Shown: piece after piece, positions 1-7,788 of the stretch
How positions within the stretch are numbered: the first letter of the stretch is position 1
How the letters are laid out: every line of letters begins with the position of its first letter
From: Chloroflexota bacterium
GTDB lineage: Bacteria > Chloroflexota > Dehalococcoidia > SM23-28-2 > RBG-16-64-32
Assembly (NCBI GenBank): GCA_022564695.1
Contig: JADFKX010000010.1
Coordinates: 1 to 24,327 of the forward strand
Direction of reading: 5' to 3'
Length of the DNA: 24,327 nucleotides
The notes under the pieces: model-generated
The model's input: only the letters and a program-made list of their open reading frames with translations
Databases searched by the model: none
What the model was told of the DNA's origin: nothing
Program-made: the position numbers and the translations under genes

Positions 1-370
1 GAATGTCTATCATGGAGCACCTAGCTGAATCATACGTCAGGTGCGGGCGCTGGTGAAACTGCATCCCAACACTACTCTGTCCGCGTGCTGCACCCCCCTG
101 CCATCTCCCTCTTCCACCTCTCACCTCATCACCGTAATCTGGACGTGCGCCCGTGTAATCCCGCACCTTAACACACCCCATATCCCGACCAACCGGAGGC
201 GTTCTCCCCTTTCCCGTTTCCTTTTTCCCTCGATGCCATCTGCCCCTTGACGCCCCGGCTCCCTATCTGACACCCCCGCCCCGCGGCCTGAAACAATCAA
301 CCAATATCGCCCGTTTCGGCCCGGTTGCAGATAGACAAAGCGAAACTTTTTCGCAATAACAATCAGAACA

Positions 371-406
371 CCAGATACGCTGGCCCCAGATCAATCAAAC
401 ATCTGG
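371..406 (+). promoter_or_regulatory. Repeated CCAGAT motifs, possible uvrB operator
   Basis: CCAGAT occurs at 371-376 and 386-391, and its inverse ATCTGG at 401-406, so copies begin every 15 bases. The last two form a perfect 6-bp dyad around a 9-base centre. The array ends about 27 bases before a TACAAT -10-like box, where a repressor could act. uvrB is an SOS gene in many bacteria, so LexA is one candidate binder. The motif is not the classical E. coli or Bacillus SOS box, so this is inference from position and symmetry only. Confidence 0.3.
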
Positions 407-432
407 ATAGGCCTGCCGTCCCCCAAACCCGC

Positions 433-438
433 TACAAT
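433..438 (+). promoter_or_regulatory. Putative uvrB -10 box (TACAAT)
   Basis: TACAAT matches five of six bases of the -10 consensus and ends 10 bases before the ATG at 449. Transcription from it would begin at about 445, giving a leaderless or nearly leaderless message. No good -35 hexamer lies 16-18 bases upstream, so the assignment is weak. Confidence 0.35.
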
Positions 439-448
439 GGAACCCGCC

Positions 449-2500
449 ATGACCACCACCTCCACCCCCTTCCGCCTCGTCGCCGACTACCACATGACCG
501 GCGACCAGCCCGCCGCCGTCGACAAGCTCACGGAGGGGCTCCAGGCCGGCCAAAAGCACCAGACCCTCCTCGGCGTCACCGGCAGCGGCAAGACCTTCAA
601 CATGGCCAACCTCATCGCCCGCTACGGCCGCCCCACCATCGTCATCTCCCCCAACAAGACCCTCGCCGCCCAGCTCTACTCCGAGTTCCGCGAGTTCTTC
701 CCCGACAACGCCGTCGAGTACTTCGTCTCCTACTACGACTACTACCAGCCCGAAGCCTACATCCCCCGCACCGACACCTACATCGCCAAGGACGCCGACA
801 TCAACGAGGAGATCGACAAGCTCCGCCACGCCGCCACCCGCACCCTCTTCGAGCGCCGCGACATCGTCATCGTCGCCTCCGTCTCCTGCATCTACGGCCT
901 CGGTGAGCCCTCCGAGTACTACAGCTTCGTCCTCGGCTTCAAGAAGGGCGAAACCTCCAACCGGCAGCGCTCCCTCCGCAAGCTCGTCGACATGCAGTAC
1001 GAGCGCAACGACCAGAACCTCCTGCGCGGCCGCTTCCGCCTCCGCGGCGACAGCCTCACCATCATGCCCGCCTACGAGGAGCTCGCCGTCCGCGTCGACT
1101 TCTGGGGCGACAAGGTGGAGCGCATCCTCCAGATGGACCCCCTCACCGGCGAGGTGCTGAGCGAGATGGACTCCGTCGACATCTACCCCGCCAAGCACTT
1201 CGTCACCTCCGAGGAGAAGCTCGAAGCGGCCATCGCTGACGTCGAGGCGGAGCTCGCCGAGCGCCACGAGTGGTTCCTCCAGCGCGGCAAGCACCTGGAG
1301 GCCCAGCGGCTGCAGGAGCGTACCCGCTACGACATGGAGTGCCTGCGAGAGCAGGGGTACTGCTCCGGCATCGAGAACTACTCGCGGCCCCTGGCCCGGC
1401 GGGCGCCCGGCAGCACCCCCTGGACCCTGCTCGACTACTTCCCCGACGACTTCCTCATGTTCATCGACGAGTCCCACATGGCCGTGCCTCAGATCCGCGG
1501 TATGTTCCACGGCGATATCGCCCGCAAGCAGACGCTGGTGGACTTCGGCTTCCGTCTCCCTTCGGCGCTGGACAACCGGCCGTTGAACTTCCAGGAGTTC
1601 CTGTCGCATATCAACCAGGTCGTGTACGTCTCGGCCACGCCCGGCCCGTGGGAGTACGAGCACAGCGAGCAGGTCGTCGAGCAGATCATCCGCCCCACCG
1701 GCCTGCTCGACCCCGAGGTCGAAGTGCGGCCGACGAAGGGGCAGGTGGACGACCTCATCGATGAGATCAAGGCCAGAGCGGACCGCGCCGAGCGGGTGTT
1801 GGTGACCACACTCACCAAGAAGATGGCCGAAGACCTGGCCGACTACCTGACGGAGATGGGCGTCAAGACCCAGTATCTGCACTCGGAGATACAGACGTTC
1901 GAGCGGGTGGAGATCCTGCGCGACCTCCGCCTGGGCGTGTACGACGTGGTCGTCGGCATCAACCTGCTGCGAGAGGGGTTGGACCTGCCGGAGGTCAGCC
2001 TGGTGGCGATCCTGGACGCCGATAAGGAGGGCTACCTGCGCTCCGAGTGGTCGCTGATCCAGACTATGGGGCGAGCCGCCCGCCACGTCAGCGGCAGGGT
2101 CATCATGTACGCCGATAGGGTGACCGACTCCATGCGCCGCGCCATCGATGAGACGGAGCGCAGACGCGACATCCAGGCGGAGTTCAATCGCGAGCACGGC
2201 ATCGAGCCGGAGGGGATACGCAAGGCGATACGCGACATAACGGATAGGGTGAAGCAGGTGGCCGAAGAGGGCCCCGGCTACATCACCGGCGCCATCCCCA
2301 AGGATGAGATCGCGCGGCTGATCAAGGATATGGAGAAGCAGATGAAGGAGGCCGCCAAGAACCTGGAGTTCGAGAAGGCGGCGCTATTGCGAGACCGGAT
2401 CGTGGATCTGCGGCGGGAGCTTGTGGGGGATGAGGAGGGGCTGGCCATCATCTCGGAGATGCGCCGCAGCTCCTACGCGCGGCCACGGCGGCGGCGGTAG
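449..2500 (+). CDS. uvrB: Excinuclease ABC subunit B (UvrB)
   Basis: UvrB is the damage-verifying helicase-like subunit of nucleotide excision repair. It receives DNA from UvrA and recruits UvrC. The protein is full length, 683 aa from this start. Counting from the in-frame ATG at 437, Walker A GVTGSGKT is at 46-53. The DNA-threading beta-hairpin region (YYDYYQPEAYIPRTDTY) follows near residue 100. A DEAD-type Walker B, FIDESHM, is near 340, helicase motifs follow, and the C-terminal UVR coiled coil that contacts UvrC is near 629-662. I prefer ATG 449 because ATG 437 overlaps the TACAAT box; neither has a strong Shine-Dalgarno. Codon use is odd: roughly the first 275 codons use C at almost every third position (Leu nearly always CTC), after which CTG and G-ending codons take over. 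The gene is monocistronic. Confidence 0.96.
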   Translation: MTTTSTPFRLVADYHMTGDQPAAVDKLTEGLQAGQKHQTLLGVTGSGKTFNMANLIARYGRPTIVISPNKTLAAQLYSEFREFFPDNAVEYFVSYYDYYQPEAYIPRTDTYIAKDADINEEIDKLRHAATRTLFERRDIVIVASVSCIYGLGEPSEYYSFVLGFKKGETSNRQRSLRKLVDMQYERNDQNLLRGRFRLRGDSLTIMPAYEELAVRVDFWGDKVERILQMDPLTGEVLSEMDSVDIYPAKHFVTSEEKLEAAIADVEAELAERHEWFLQRGKHLEAQRLQERTRYDMECLREQGYCSGIENYSRPLARRAPGSTPWTLLDYFPDDFLMFIDESHMAVPQIRGMFHGDIARKQTLVDFGFRLPSALDNRPLNFQEFLSHINQVVYVSATPGPWEYEHSEQVVEQIIRPTGLLDPEVEVRPTKGQVDDLIDEIKARADRAERVLVTTLTKKMAEDLADYLTEMGVKTQYLHSEIQTFERVEILRDLRLGVYDVVVGINLLREGLDLPEVSLVAILDADKEGYLRSEWSLIQTMGRAARHVSGRVIMYADRVTDSMRRAIDETERRRDIQAEFNREHGIEPEGIRKAIRDITDRVKQVAEEGPGYITGAIPKDEIARLIKDMEKQMKEAAKNLEFEKAALLRDRIVDLRRELVGDEEGLAIISEMRRSSYARPRRRR

Positions 2501-2509
2501 GGATTAAAG

Positions 2510-2534
2510 AAGAGCCCCCGTGATGGGGGCTCTT
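2510..2534 (-). terminator. Intrinsic terminator of the small RNA
   Basis: A perfect 10-bp stem, AAGAGCCCCC/GGGGGCTCTT, has a 5-base loop. On the minus strand it is followed by TTTAAT after the stem's own TT, giving a short U tract. The plus-strand side lacks a U run beyond CTCTT, so it fits the minus-strand RNA better, though it may also stop uvrB transcripts. Confidence 0.65.
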
Positions 2535-2751
2535 CCGATCTCGCTTATCCGGCTCCCAGTCCTATCCGTTGGCGGACTACCCGCTCGAGGGGCTGGCCTC
2601 CTGGGCCTTTTGCCCTCTGTAACAGACCGGGAAGCGGTTTTCGCTTCTCCCCGCACACTCGTTACGGGGGGCTTGCGGACTCCACCTGGAGTACCGCGAA
2701 TAGAGCATGAACCCTTATCACGCGGTTATCACCTCCAGCCATTTTGGTCTT
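2510..2751 (-). ncRNA. Candidate structured small RNA, family unknown
   Basis: This stretch between the ends of uvrB and ftsK lacks a convincing ORF but has a complete minus-strand transcription unit: a promoter at 2785-2758 and a hairpin terminator at 2534-2510. The predicted RNA is about 240 nt. Read on the minus strand, it shows nested dyads. CTGGAG pairs with CTCCAG enclosing ACCGCG/CGCGGT near the 5' end. GTAAC pairs with GTTAC around inner hairpins, including GAAGCG/CGCTTC. AGTCC pairs with GGACT near the 3' end. No SRP, tmRNA or RNase P signature is present (RNase P RNA is elsewhere in the window). A divergent 6S RNA is possible from size and stand-alone layout, but I cannot show it. 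Confidence 0.5.
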
Positions 2752-2757
2752 AACTAA

Positions 2758-2785
2758 AATATAGCACGCCCCCCTAGGGTGTCAA
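2758..2785 (-). promoter_or_regulatory. Sigma-70-type promoter of the small RNA
   Basis: On the minus strand a perfect -35 TTGACA (2785-2780) is separated by 16 bases from TATATT (2763-2758), placing the start near 2751. It lies after the end of ftsK and faces the gene-free stretch, so it is unlikely to serve a protein gene. Confidence 0.65.
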
Positions 2786-2846
2786 CATTGTGCCAGGAAG
2801 CGCAAGCGGGGAGCCCGGTTCGGATTCGGTTTAGACTTGGACGGTG

Positions 2847-5288
2847 CTACTCAGTCTGCTCCATATCGTCCGTGTGGGCGACGAGCACCTGCCGCGACTG
2901 GCCCCCTTCCGCTTCGCTCACGACCCCGTCCTCCTCCAGCAGATCGATGAGGCGGGCGGCGCGCGGGTAACCGATGCGCAGCCGGCGCTGAAGGAGCGAG
3001 GTGGAGATCCGAGAGTGCTGCATCGCCAGCTCCTTGGCGGCCTCGTACATCGGGTCCGCTATCTCTTCGCGCTCCACCTCCGCGCCGTCCTTCTCCTCCT
3101 TCGCCTCGGCGATGAGGTTGTCCATGTCGTCCGGCTTGAGGTGGCGGAAACGGTCGTTTGTCCACCAGGCGACGATGCGGTCCAGCTCAGCGTCGGATAC
3201 GAAGGAGCCCTGGAGACGCTTCGGCTTGGAGGCGTCGGTTGCCATGAACAGCATGTCGCCTCGGCCCAGCAGCTTCTCGGCGCCGCCTCCGTCCAGGATC
3301 GTTCGCGAGTCGACCTGCGAGGAGACGGCGAAGGCGATTCGCGTGGGGAAGTTCGCCTTGATGAGGCCGGTGACAACGTCCACGGACGGCCGCTGGGTGG
3401 CGATGACCAGGTGGATGCCCGTGGCGCGGGCGAGCTGGGCCAGGCGGCATATCTGCCGCTCCACCTGGAACGGCGCCGCCATCATCAGGTCGGCCAGCTC
3501 ATCGATGATTACCACCCAGTAGGGGAGCTTGTGGGTGGCGCGAGGGCTCTTGTTGAACCCCTCGATGTTGCGCACGCCAATGGAGGCAAAGCGGCGGTAG
3601 CGGCTATCCATCTCGTGGATGATCGCCTGTAGGGTGCCTACGACGTCCTCCACGTCGGTGATGATCTTGGAGAACGCCAGGTGGGGGATGCCCGCGAGGT
3701 TGGCCAGCTCCACACGCTTGGGGTCGATAAGCACGAAGCGCACGTCCTCCGGCGTATTGTGCATGAGCAGGCAGCCGATTATGGAGTTGATGCAAACGCT
3801 CTTGCCGCTGCCGGTGGCGCCCGCAATGAGCAGATGTGGCATCTTGGCGAGGTCGGTCGCGACCGGTTCCCCCGATACCCCTTTGCCCATGGCGAGACCC
3901 AGGTGGGAACGGCCGGACACTCGCTGGAAGGCGGTACTCTCGATGACGCTGCGCATCGTCACCAGCGAAGTGCTGTGGTTCGGCACCTCAATACCTATGA
4001 CCGGCCGGCCGGGCACCGGCGCCTCGATGCGGATGGCAGGCGCCGCCAGGGCCAGCGTCAGATCGTTGGCGAGGGCTGTTATGCGGCTCACACGTACCCG
4101 GGTTCGGGAGACGACCTCGGTACGGTACTGGGGTTTGCCCTCTTTGTCGTAGACGGGCTTGCCCTTTTCGTTTCGGGCGATGACGGTGCGTGTCTTCGTC
4201 TCCCATCCAGGCTCGACGCCGAACTGGGTGACGGTGGGACCCTGATTGACGCTGACCACGCGGGCGTTGACGCCGAACGAGGCAAGCGTGTCAACGATGA
4301 GCTGGGCGCGCGCCTCGTTGTCAGCGGGTCGCAACTCTTCCTCACTGGTCTCCGTCAGGAGGTCGATGGGTGGCAGCTCCCAGCCGCTGCCAGATGGGCG
4401 CCCCATCGGCAGGGCGCGCTGGTAGGAGGAAGGCTTCTCCTCCGGGGCAGAGGTGACGATAACCGAATCCTCGTCCTCCTCGCTGGACGCAGACGCTGGC
4501 TTCTCCTCCTGCTCCTCCGCCTCGGATTCGGCTTCGACGGCGATTGGGGGTGCGGGCTCGGCCTCCTTCAACGCTTGCGGCGGTTCGGTCCACTCCTCAT
4601 CCAGGGTAGGAACATAGGGCTCAGCTTCGGAATTGCCTTCCTCATCGTCGGCGCTCTCAGGAAGGAGTGCCATGAAGAACGACCGTAGCGCCTCACCAGC
4701 GCGTTGGGGTAGCTCCAGCGAGGCGAGTGCGCGCAGGAGAGCCAGGCCAATCCGTCCTGCCGCCCGGGCGCCAGGGGGCCAGAGCAGGCCCGCGCCTGTC
4801 AGGGTAATCGCGGCCCAGGCGAGGACTCCGAGGGCGCTCCCTACGAACAGGCGGCCCAGATCGCCGCCGGCGCTCACCTCCCTGAAGGAGACATCACTTA
4901 AGTTCCATCCGGGATTAAAAAGGCCTAGCACACCGAAGGCGGAAAGCAGCATCAGGTGGAGTCCGCACCAGATGCGCAGGAAGGTGCGGTTGAGGGCCAG
5001 GCTGCCTCTTAGCGCGGTCCCGGCGTCAAGCACGACCGCAATGAGCAGCAGCGCTAGGCCGATACCGAACAGGGTTAGGACCGTCTCGAAGGCGTCAACG
5101 ACGAGAGGAGCAAGCCAGATCATGGATATGCTTATGCCCATCACTGCGGGGATCGCCAGCCAGGGGGTGGAAGGTAAGCTGTGCTGGCGGAGGCGGGACT
5201 GAGACGACGGGCGGCGCCGCGGCGTCTTCCGGCGGGGCCGGTAGCTCTTGGCGCGCGTCTTGGGACGGGAGCGGGTCTTTACGGGCAT
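2847..5288 (-). CDS. ftsK: FtsK/SpoIIIE-type DNA translocase
   Basis: This is a membrane-anchored hexameric ATPase that pumps chromosomal DNA through the division septum and activates dimer resolution. The 813-aa protein has a basic N-terminus (1-35) and about four membrane segments between 43 and 170. An acidic, low-complexity linker spans 210-330. The RecA-like motor has Walker A GATGSGKS at 490-497, Walker B VVIIDELADL at 592-601 and ATQRPSVDVVTG at 630-641. A winged-helix gamma domain at 745-805 should read polar guide sequences. An extra charged segment of about 35 residues (360-396) interrupts the alpha/beta region just before VSRITALANDL. It is the last gene of the glycosylase-RNase J-ftsK unit, starting 10 bases after the RNase J stop. 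Confidence 0.95.
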   Translation of the reverse strand: MPVKTRSRPKTRAKSYRPRRKTPRRRPSSQSRLRQHSLPSTPWLAIPAVMGISISMIWLAPLVVDAFETVLTLFGIGLALLLIAVVLDAGTALRGSLALNRTFLRIWCGLHLMLLSAFGVLGLFNPGWNLSDVSFREVSAGGDLGRLFVGSALGVLAWAAITLTGAGLLWPPGARAAGRIGLALLRALASLELPQRAGEALRSFFMALLPESADDEEGNSEAEPYVPTLDEEWTEPPQALKEAEPAPPIAVEAESEAEEQEEKPASASSEEDEDSVIVTSAPEEKPSSYQRALPMGRPSGSGWELPPIDLLTETSEEELRPADNEARAQLIVDTLASFGVNARVVSVNQGPTVTQFGVEPGWETKTRTVIARNEKGKPVYDKEGKPQYRTEVVSRTRVRVSRITALANDLTLALAAPAIRIEAPVPGRPVIGIEVPNHSTSLVTMRSVIESTAFQRVSGRSHLGLAMGKGVSGEPVATDLAKMPHLLIAGATGSGKSVCINSIIGCLLMHNTPEDVRFVLIDPKRVELANLAGIPHLAFSKIITDVEDVVGTLQAIIHEMDSRYRRFASIGVRNIEGFNKSPRATHKLPYWVVIIDELADLMMAAPFQVERQICRLAQLARATGIHLVIATQRPSVDVVTGLIKANFPTRIAFAVSSQVDSRTILDGGGAEKLLGRGDMLFMATDASKPKRLQGSFVSDAELDRIVAWWTNDRFRHLKPDDMDNLIAEAKEEKDGAEVEREEIADPMYEAAKELAMQHSRISTSLLQRRLRIGYPRAARLIDLLEEDGVVSEAEGGQSRQVLVAHTDDMEQTE

Positions 5289-5298
5289 ATGGTTTCGG

Positions 5299-6966
5299 TT
5301 ACACCTCGACGCTCAAAGGCAGGATCATCGGGCGGCGGCGTGTCTCGTCGTACAGGAAGCGGGACAGGGCATCGTGGACGCGGGTGTTAAAGTCGCCTCT
5401 GCCGGCGACGTGCTCCGCACCGGCGAGCGACTCCAGGATGACCTCGCCTGCTCTTTCCATAAGGCTGTCCGACATTTCCGCCTCGATAAACCCCCTAGAT
5501 ACAACGTCGGGGAGGCCGATAGGTTTACCCGTATGCTTGTCGATGGATACTATGGCTACGATAACGCCGTCGGCGGCCAAGTGTTGGCGGTCACGTATGA
5601 CCACCTTGTCAACCCCTACCGCCAGCCCGTCGACGTAAACGTAGTCGGCTGGCGTGCGGCCCACCACCTTGGCGCCCGAGGCATCGATCTCCAGAATATC
5701 GCCGTCCTCCAGCACGAACGTGTTCTCCTCCTGCACCCCCATCGCCCGCGCCAGGCCAGCGTGCATCACGAGATGGCGGTACTCCCCGTGAACGGGGACG
5801 AAGTGACGTGGCTGCACAAGGCTCAGGATAATCTTGAGCTCCTCTTGGGCGGCGTGGCCGCGCACGTGTACGTTGGCGATGCGGCTGTAAAGAACGCGCG
5901 CGCCCAGCCGGTACAGATTATCGATGGTGTGGTTGATGAGCAGCTCGTTTCCGGGGATGGCTGAGGATGATAGAACGACGGTGTCTCCCTCCACGATCTC
6001 AATGTGGCGGTGGTCGCGGTTGGCCATGCGTGCGAGTGCAGAGGTGGGCTCGCCCTGGGCGCCGGTGGTGATTATGGTGATCTGCTCCGGCGGCAGGCCG
6101 CGCATCTTCTCCAGGGGAACGAGGATGTCTTCAGGGGCCTCCAGGTACTTCTGTTTCAGAGCCATCTTGACGTTGTCCATCATGCTGCGGCCGGTGACGA
6201 AGACGTGCCGGCCGTTAGCGTAGGAAGCGTCGATTATCTGCTGTACGCGGGAGATGAGCGAGGCGAACGTGGCGATAATCACCCGCCCTGAGGAGTGGGC
6301 CGTGATCTGGTCCAGCGCATCGCCGACCACGTATTCGGAAGGGGTGTAGCCGGGCGTCTCAGCGTACGTGGAGTCGGAGAGCAGTAGCATCACGCCCTCT
6401 CGCCCCAGCTCCGCGATACGGAGGAGATCGGTGGGCTCGCCCATGATAGGCGTGTGGTCCAGCTTAAAGTCGCCGGTGTGGAAGATGTTACCCACAGGGG
6501 TGCGGATCGCCAACCCGGCGGAATCTGGGATGCTGTGGGTCACGCGCACCCACTCCACTGTGAACTTACCCAGGCGGACGGTCTGGCCCATCTGGACCAT
6601 ATGCAGGTCCGCCTCCTTGATCAGCTTGTGTTCATGCAGCTTGACAGAGATCAGCCCGTGAGTGAGGCGGGAGCAGTAGATGGGAGGCATCTTGCCGTTG
6701 GGAAGGCGGAGCTGGGGTAGGACGTAGGGCAGGGCGCCAATATGATCCTCGTGGCCGTGAGTGATGACGATGCCGCGCAGCTTACTGATGCGGTTGACCA
6801 CGTATGAGACGTCCGGAATGACCAGGTCCACACCCAGCATATCCGCTTCTGGAAACATGAGGCCGGCATCGACGAGTATGAGGTCTTCGCCCAACTCGAA
6901 GACCATCATGTTCTTGCCGATCTCCCCCAGCCCCCCCAGGGGGATAACGCGGAGCTTATCAGCCAT
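5299..6966 (-). CDS. rnj: Ribonuclease J
   Basis: RNase J is a cytoplasmic zinc-dependent 5'-3' exonuclease and endonuclease of the metallo-beta-lactamase/beta-CASP family. It acts in mRNA decay and rRNA maturation in bacteria lacking or supplementing RNase E. The protein is 555 aa, the usual length. The N-terminus carries the hallmark GGLGEIGKN (11-19). The metal motif HGHEDH is at 70-75, and HTGDFKLD follows in the lactamase core. The beta-CASP insert holds FASLISRVQQI, and HVRGHA and PVHGEYRHL supply later ligands and substrate contacts. The C-terminal oligomerisation domain is complete. ATG 6966 sits two bases after the TGA of the glycosylase gene, indicating translational coupling. Confidence 0.95.
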   Translation of the reverse strand: MADKLRVIPLGGLGEIGKNMMVFELGEDLILVDAGLMFPEADMLGVDLVIPDVSYVVNRISKLRGIVITHGHEDHIGALPYVLPQLRLPNGKMPPIYCSRLTHGLISVKLHEHKLIKEADLHMVQMGQTVRLGKFTVEWVRVTHSIPDSAGLAIRTPVGNIFHTGDFKLDHTPIMGEPTDLLRIAELGREGVMLLLSDSTYAETPGYTPSEYVVGDALDQITAHSSGRVIIATFASLISRVQQIIDASYANGRHVFVTGRSMMDNVKMALKQKYLEAPEDILVPLEKMRGLPPEQITIITTGAQGEPTSALARMANRDHRHIEIVEGDTVVLSSSAIPGNELLINHTIDNLYRLGARVLYSRIANVHVRGHAAQEELKIILSLVQPRHFVPVHGEYRHLVMHAGLARAMGVQEENTFVLEDGDILEIDASGAKVVGRTPADYVYVDGLAVGVDKVVIRDRQHLAADGVIVAIVSIDKHTGKPIGLPDVVSRGFIEAEMSDSLMERAGEVILESLAGAEHVAGRGDFNTRVHDALSRFLYDETRRRPMILPLSVEV

Positions 6967-6968
6967 GG

Positions 6969-7577
6969 TCAGAAAAGGCGCATCTGTTCCGGCTCAGGCT
7001 CCAGAGCGGTCTGCTCAGGAGGCGCCTCGCGGGCCCGATCCAGCACTGCTGGGATCTTCTTGAAGTCCTCTTCAATCACCTTGCGCATGTTGCCGGCGTG
7101 AAGGGCCGCTGCTGGATGGTATATGGGGATGAAGTAGATGCCGTCCATCACTTTCACCTGGCCGTGCGCCCTGCTGATCTTGTCGCCAGGGGAGAACCAG
7201 GCTAGCGAGTGGCGGCCCAGGCTGACGATGACCTTAGGCCGAATGAGCTCGATCTGCCGTTTGAGATACTTCTGACAGGCTTCGATTTCGCCCGGGAGCG
7301 GGTCGCGGTTGTTAGGCGGTCGGCACTTTACGATGTTGGTGATGAACACCTGATCCCGCCGTAAGCCTATGGAGGCGAGGAGCTCCTCCAAGAACTTCCC
7401 GGCTGGACCGACGAAGGGTCGGGATTGCTGGTCCTCATAGAAACCCGGCCCCTCGCCCACGAACAGTATTTCGGCGTCAGGGGGGCCTTCACCGGGAACA
7501 GCGTTGGTGCGGGTGCGGCAGAGGTCGCAGTCAGGGCAGGAAGCGATTCGCTGGTGTAGCTCTTGGAGATCGCTCAT
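6969..7577 (-). CDS. Family 4 uracil-DNA glycosylase (Fe-S)
   Basis: This enzyme excises uracil produced by cytosine deamination, the first step of base-excision repair. From ATG 7577 it is 202 aa. Four cysteines that should hold the 4Fe-4S cluster are at 14, 17, 85 and 101, the last two flanking KCRPPNNRDP. GEGPGFYEDQ (41-50) is the uracil-pocket motif with the family's acidic residue, and YHPAAAL is the C-terminal catalytic loop. The start is decided by the promoter: an upstream in-frame ATG at 7607 would place the -10 box inside the gene, so the second ATG is preferred. It heads the unit with RNase J and ftsK. A hairpin (TAGCAT/ATGCTA) lies just upstream at 7634-7649 with no clear role. 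Confidence 0.92.
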   Translation of the reverse strand: MSDLQELHQRIASCPDCDLCRTRTNAVPGEGPPDAEILFVGEGPGFYEDQQSRPFVGPAGKFLEELLASIGLRRDQVFITNIVKCRPPNNRDPLPGEIEACQKYLKRQIELIRPKVIVSLGRHSLAWFSPGDKISRAHGQVKVMDGIYFIPIYHPAAALHAGNMRKVIEEDFKKIPAVLDRAREAPPEQTALEPEPEQMRLF

Positions 7578-7588
7578 GCGTTGTGGGG

Positions 7589-7617
7589 ATGATAGCACCG
7601 TCGCCAAAAGGGGTCAA
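7589..7617 (-). promoter_or_regulatory. Promoter of the glycosylase-rnj-ftsK unit
   Basis: On the minus strand TTGACC (7617-7612), a 17-base spacer and TATCAT (7594-7589) form a good sigma-70-type promoter. The -10 box ends 11 bases before ATG 7577, so the transcript should begin only about 4 bases before the start codon. That predicts a leaderless or near-leaderless mRNA. Confidence 0.65.
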
Positions 7618-7788
7618 TCGGGCCTATCTTTGATAGCATCTCGATGCTACTCACTCTTCCCATGTGCGGGATCATGCCGTGAACGGTGTGACATCACTCC
7701 AGACGTATGCTGTAGCCTTCAGGCTGCGGTTCTGTATCCACTGATCCGTCCGTTGCGCGGAAGTATGAGCGAATGGAACGCGAATAAC

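Larger units (their letters stand above)
1..448. other. Non-coding leader upstream of uvrB
   Basis: No convincing gene lies here. The plus strand is strongly pyrimidine-rich; for example, 181-240 holds 25 C against 9 G. At the left edge the minus strand carries a possible promoter reading out of the window: TTCACC at 57-52, a 17-base spacer and TATGAT at 34-29. An ATG follows at 13-11, which could start a divergent gene beyond the window, but only four codons are visible. Small hairpins occur at 340-354 (GCGAAA/TTTCGC) and 386-406. The short ORF calls in this stretch show no protein-like pattern. Confidence 0.5.

Noticed and set aside
1150..1350. Replication origin at the GC-skew switch
   Set aside because: The skew changes from C-rich to G-rich as at an origin, but it falls within a coding gene, with no dnaA, dnaN or gyrB nearby and no cluster of DnaA boxes recognised.
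395..2197. A 600-codon open frame antisense to uvrB
   Set aside because: It is the mirror of a GC-rich gene with C at third positions. Its translation is low-complexity (Leu, Val, Gly, Asp, Glu, His) with no motif, and uvrB is certain.
2520..2753. A 77-codon plus-strand ORF after uvrB
   Set aside because: Its ATG lies in the loop and arm of the terminator hairpin, it has no ribosome site, and the stretch is better explained as a minus-strand RNA.
7618..7788. A gene or RNA between tatC and the glycosylase
   Set aside because: Only a short hairpin (7634-7649) without a U run is present, with no ribosome site plus ORF and no tRNA-like fold.
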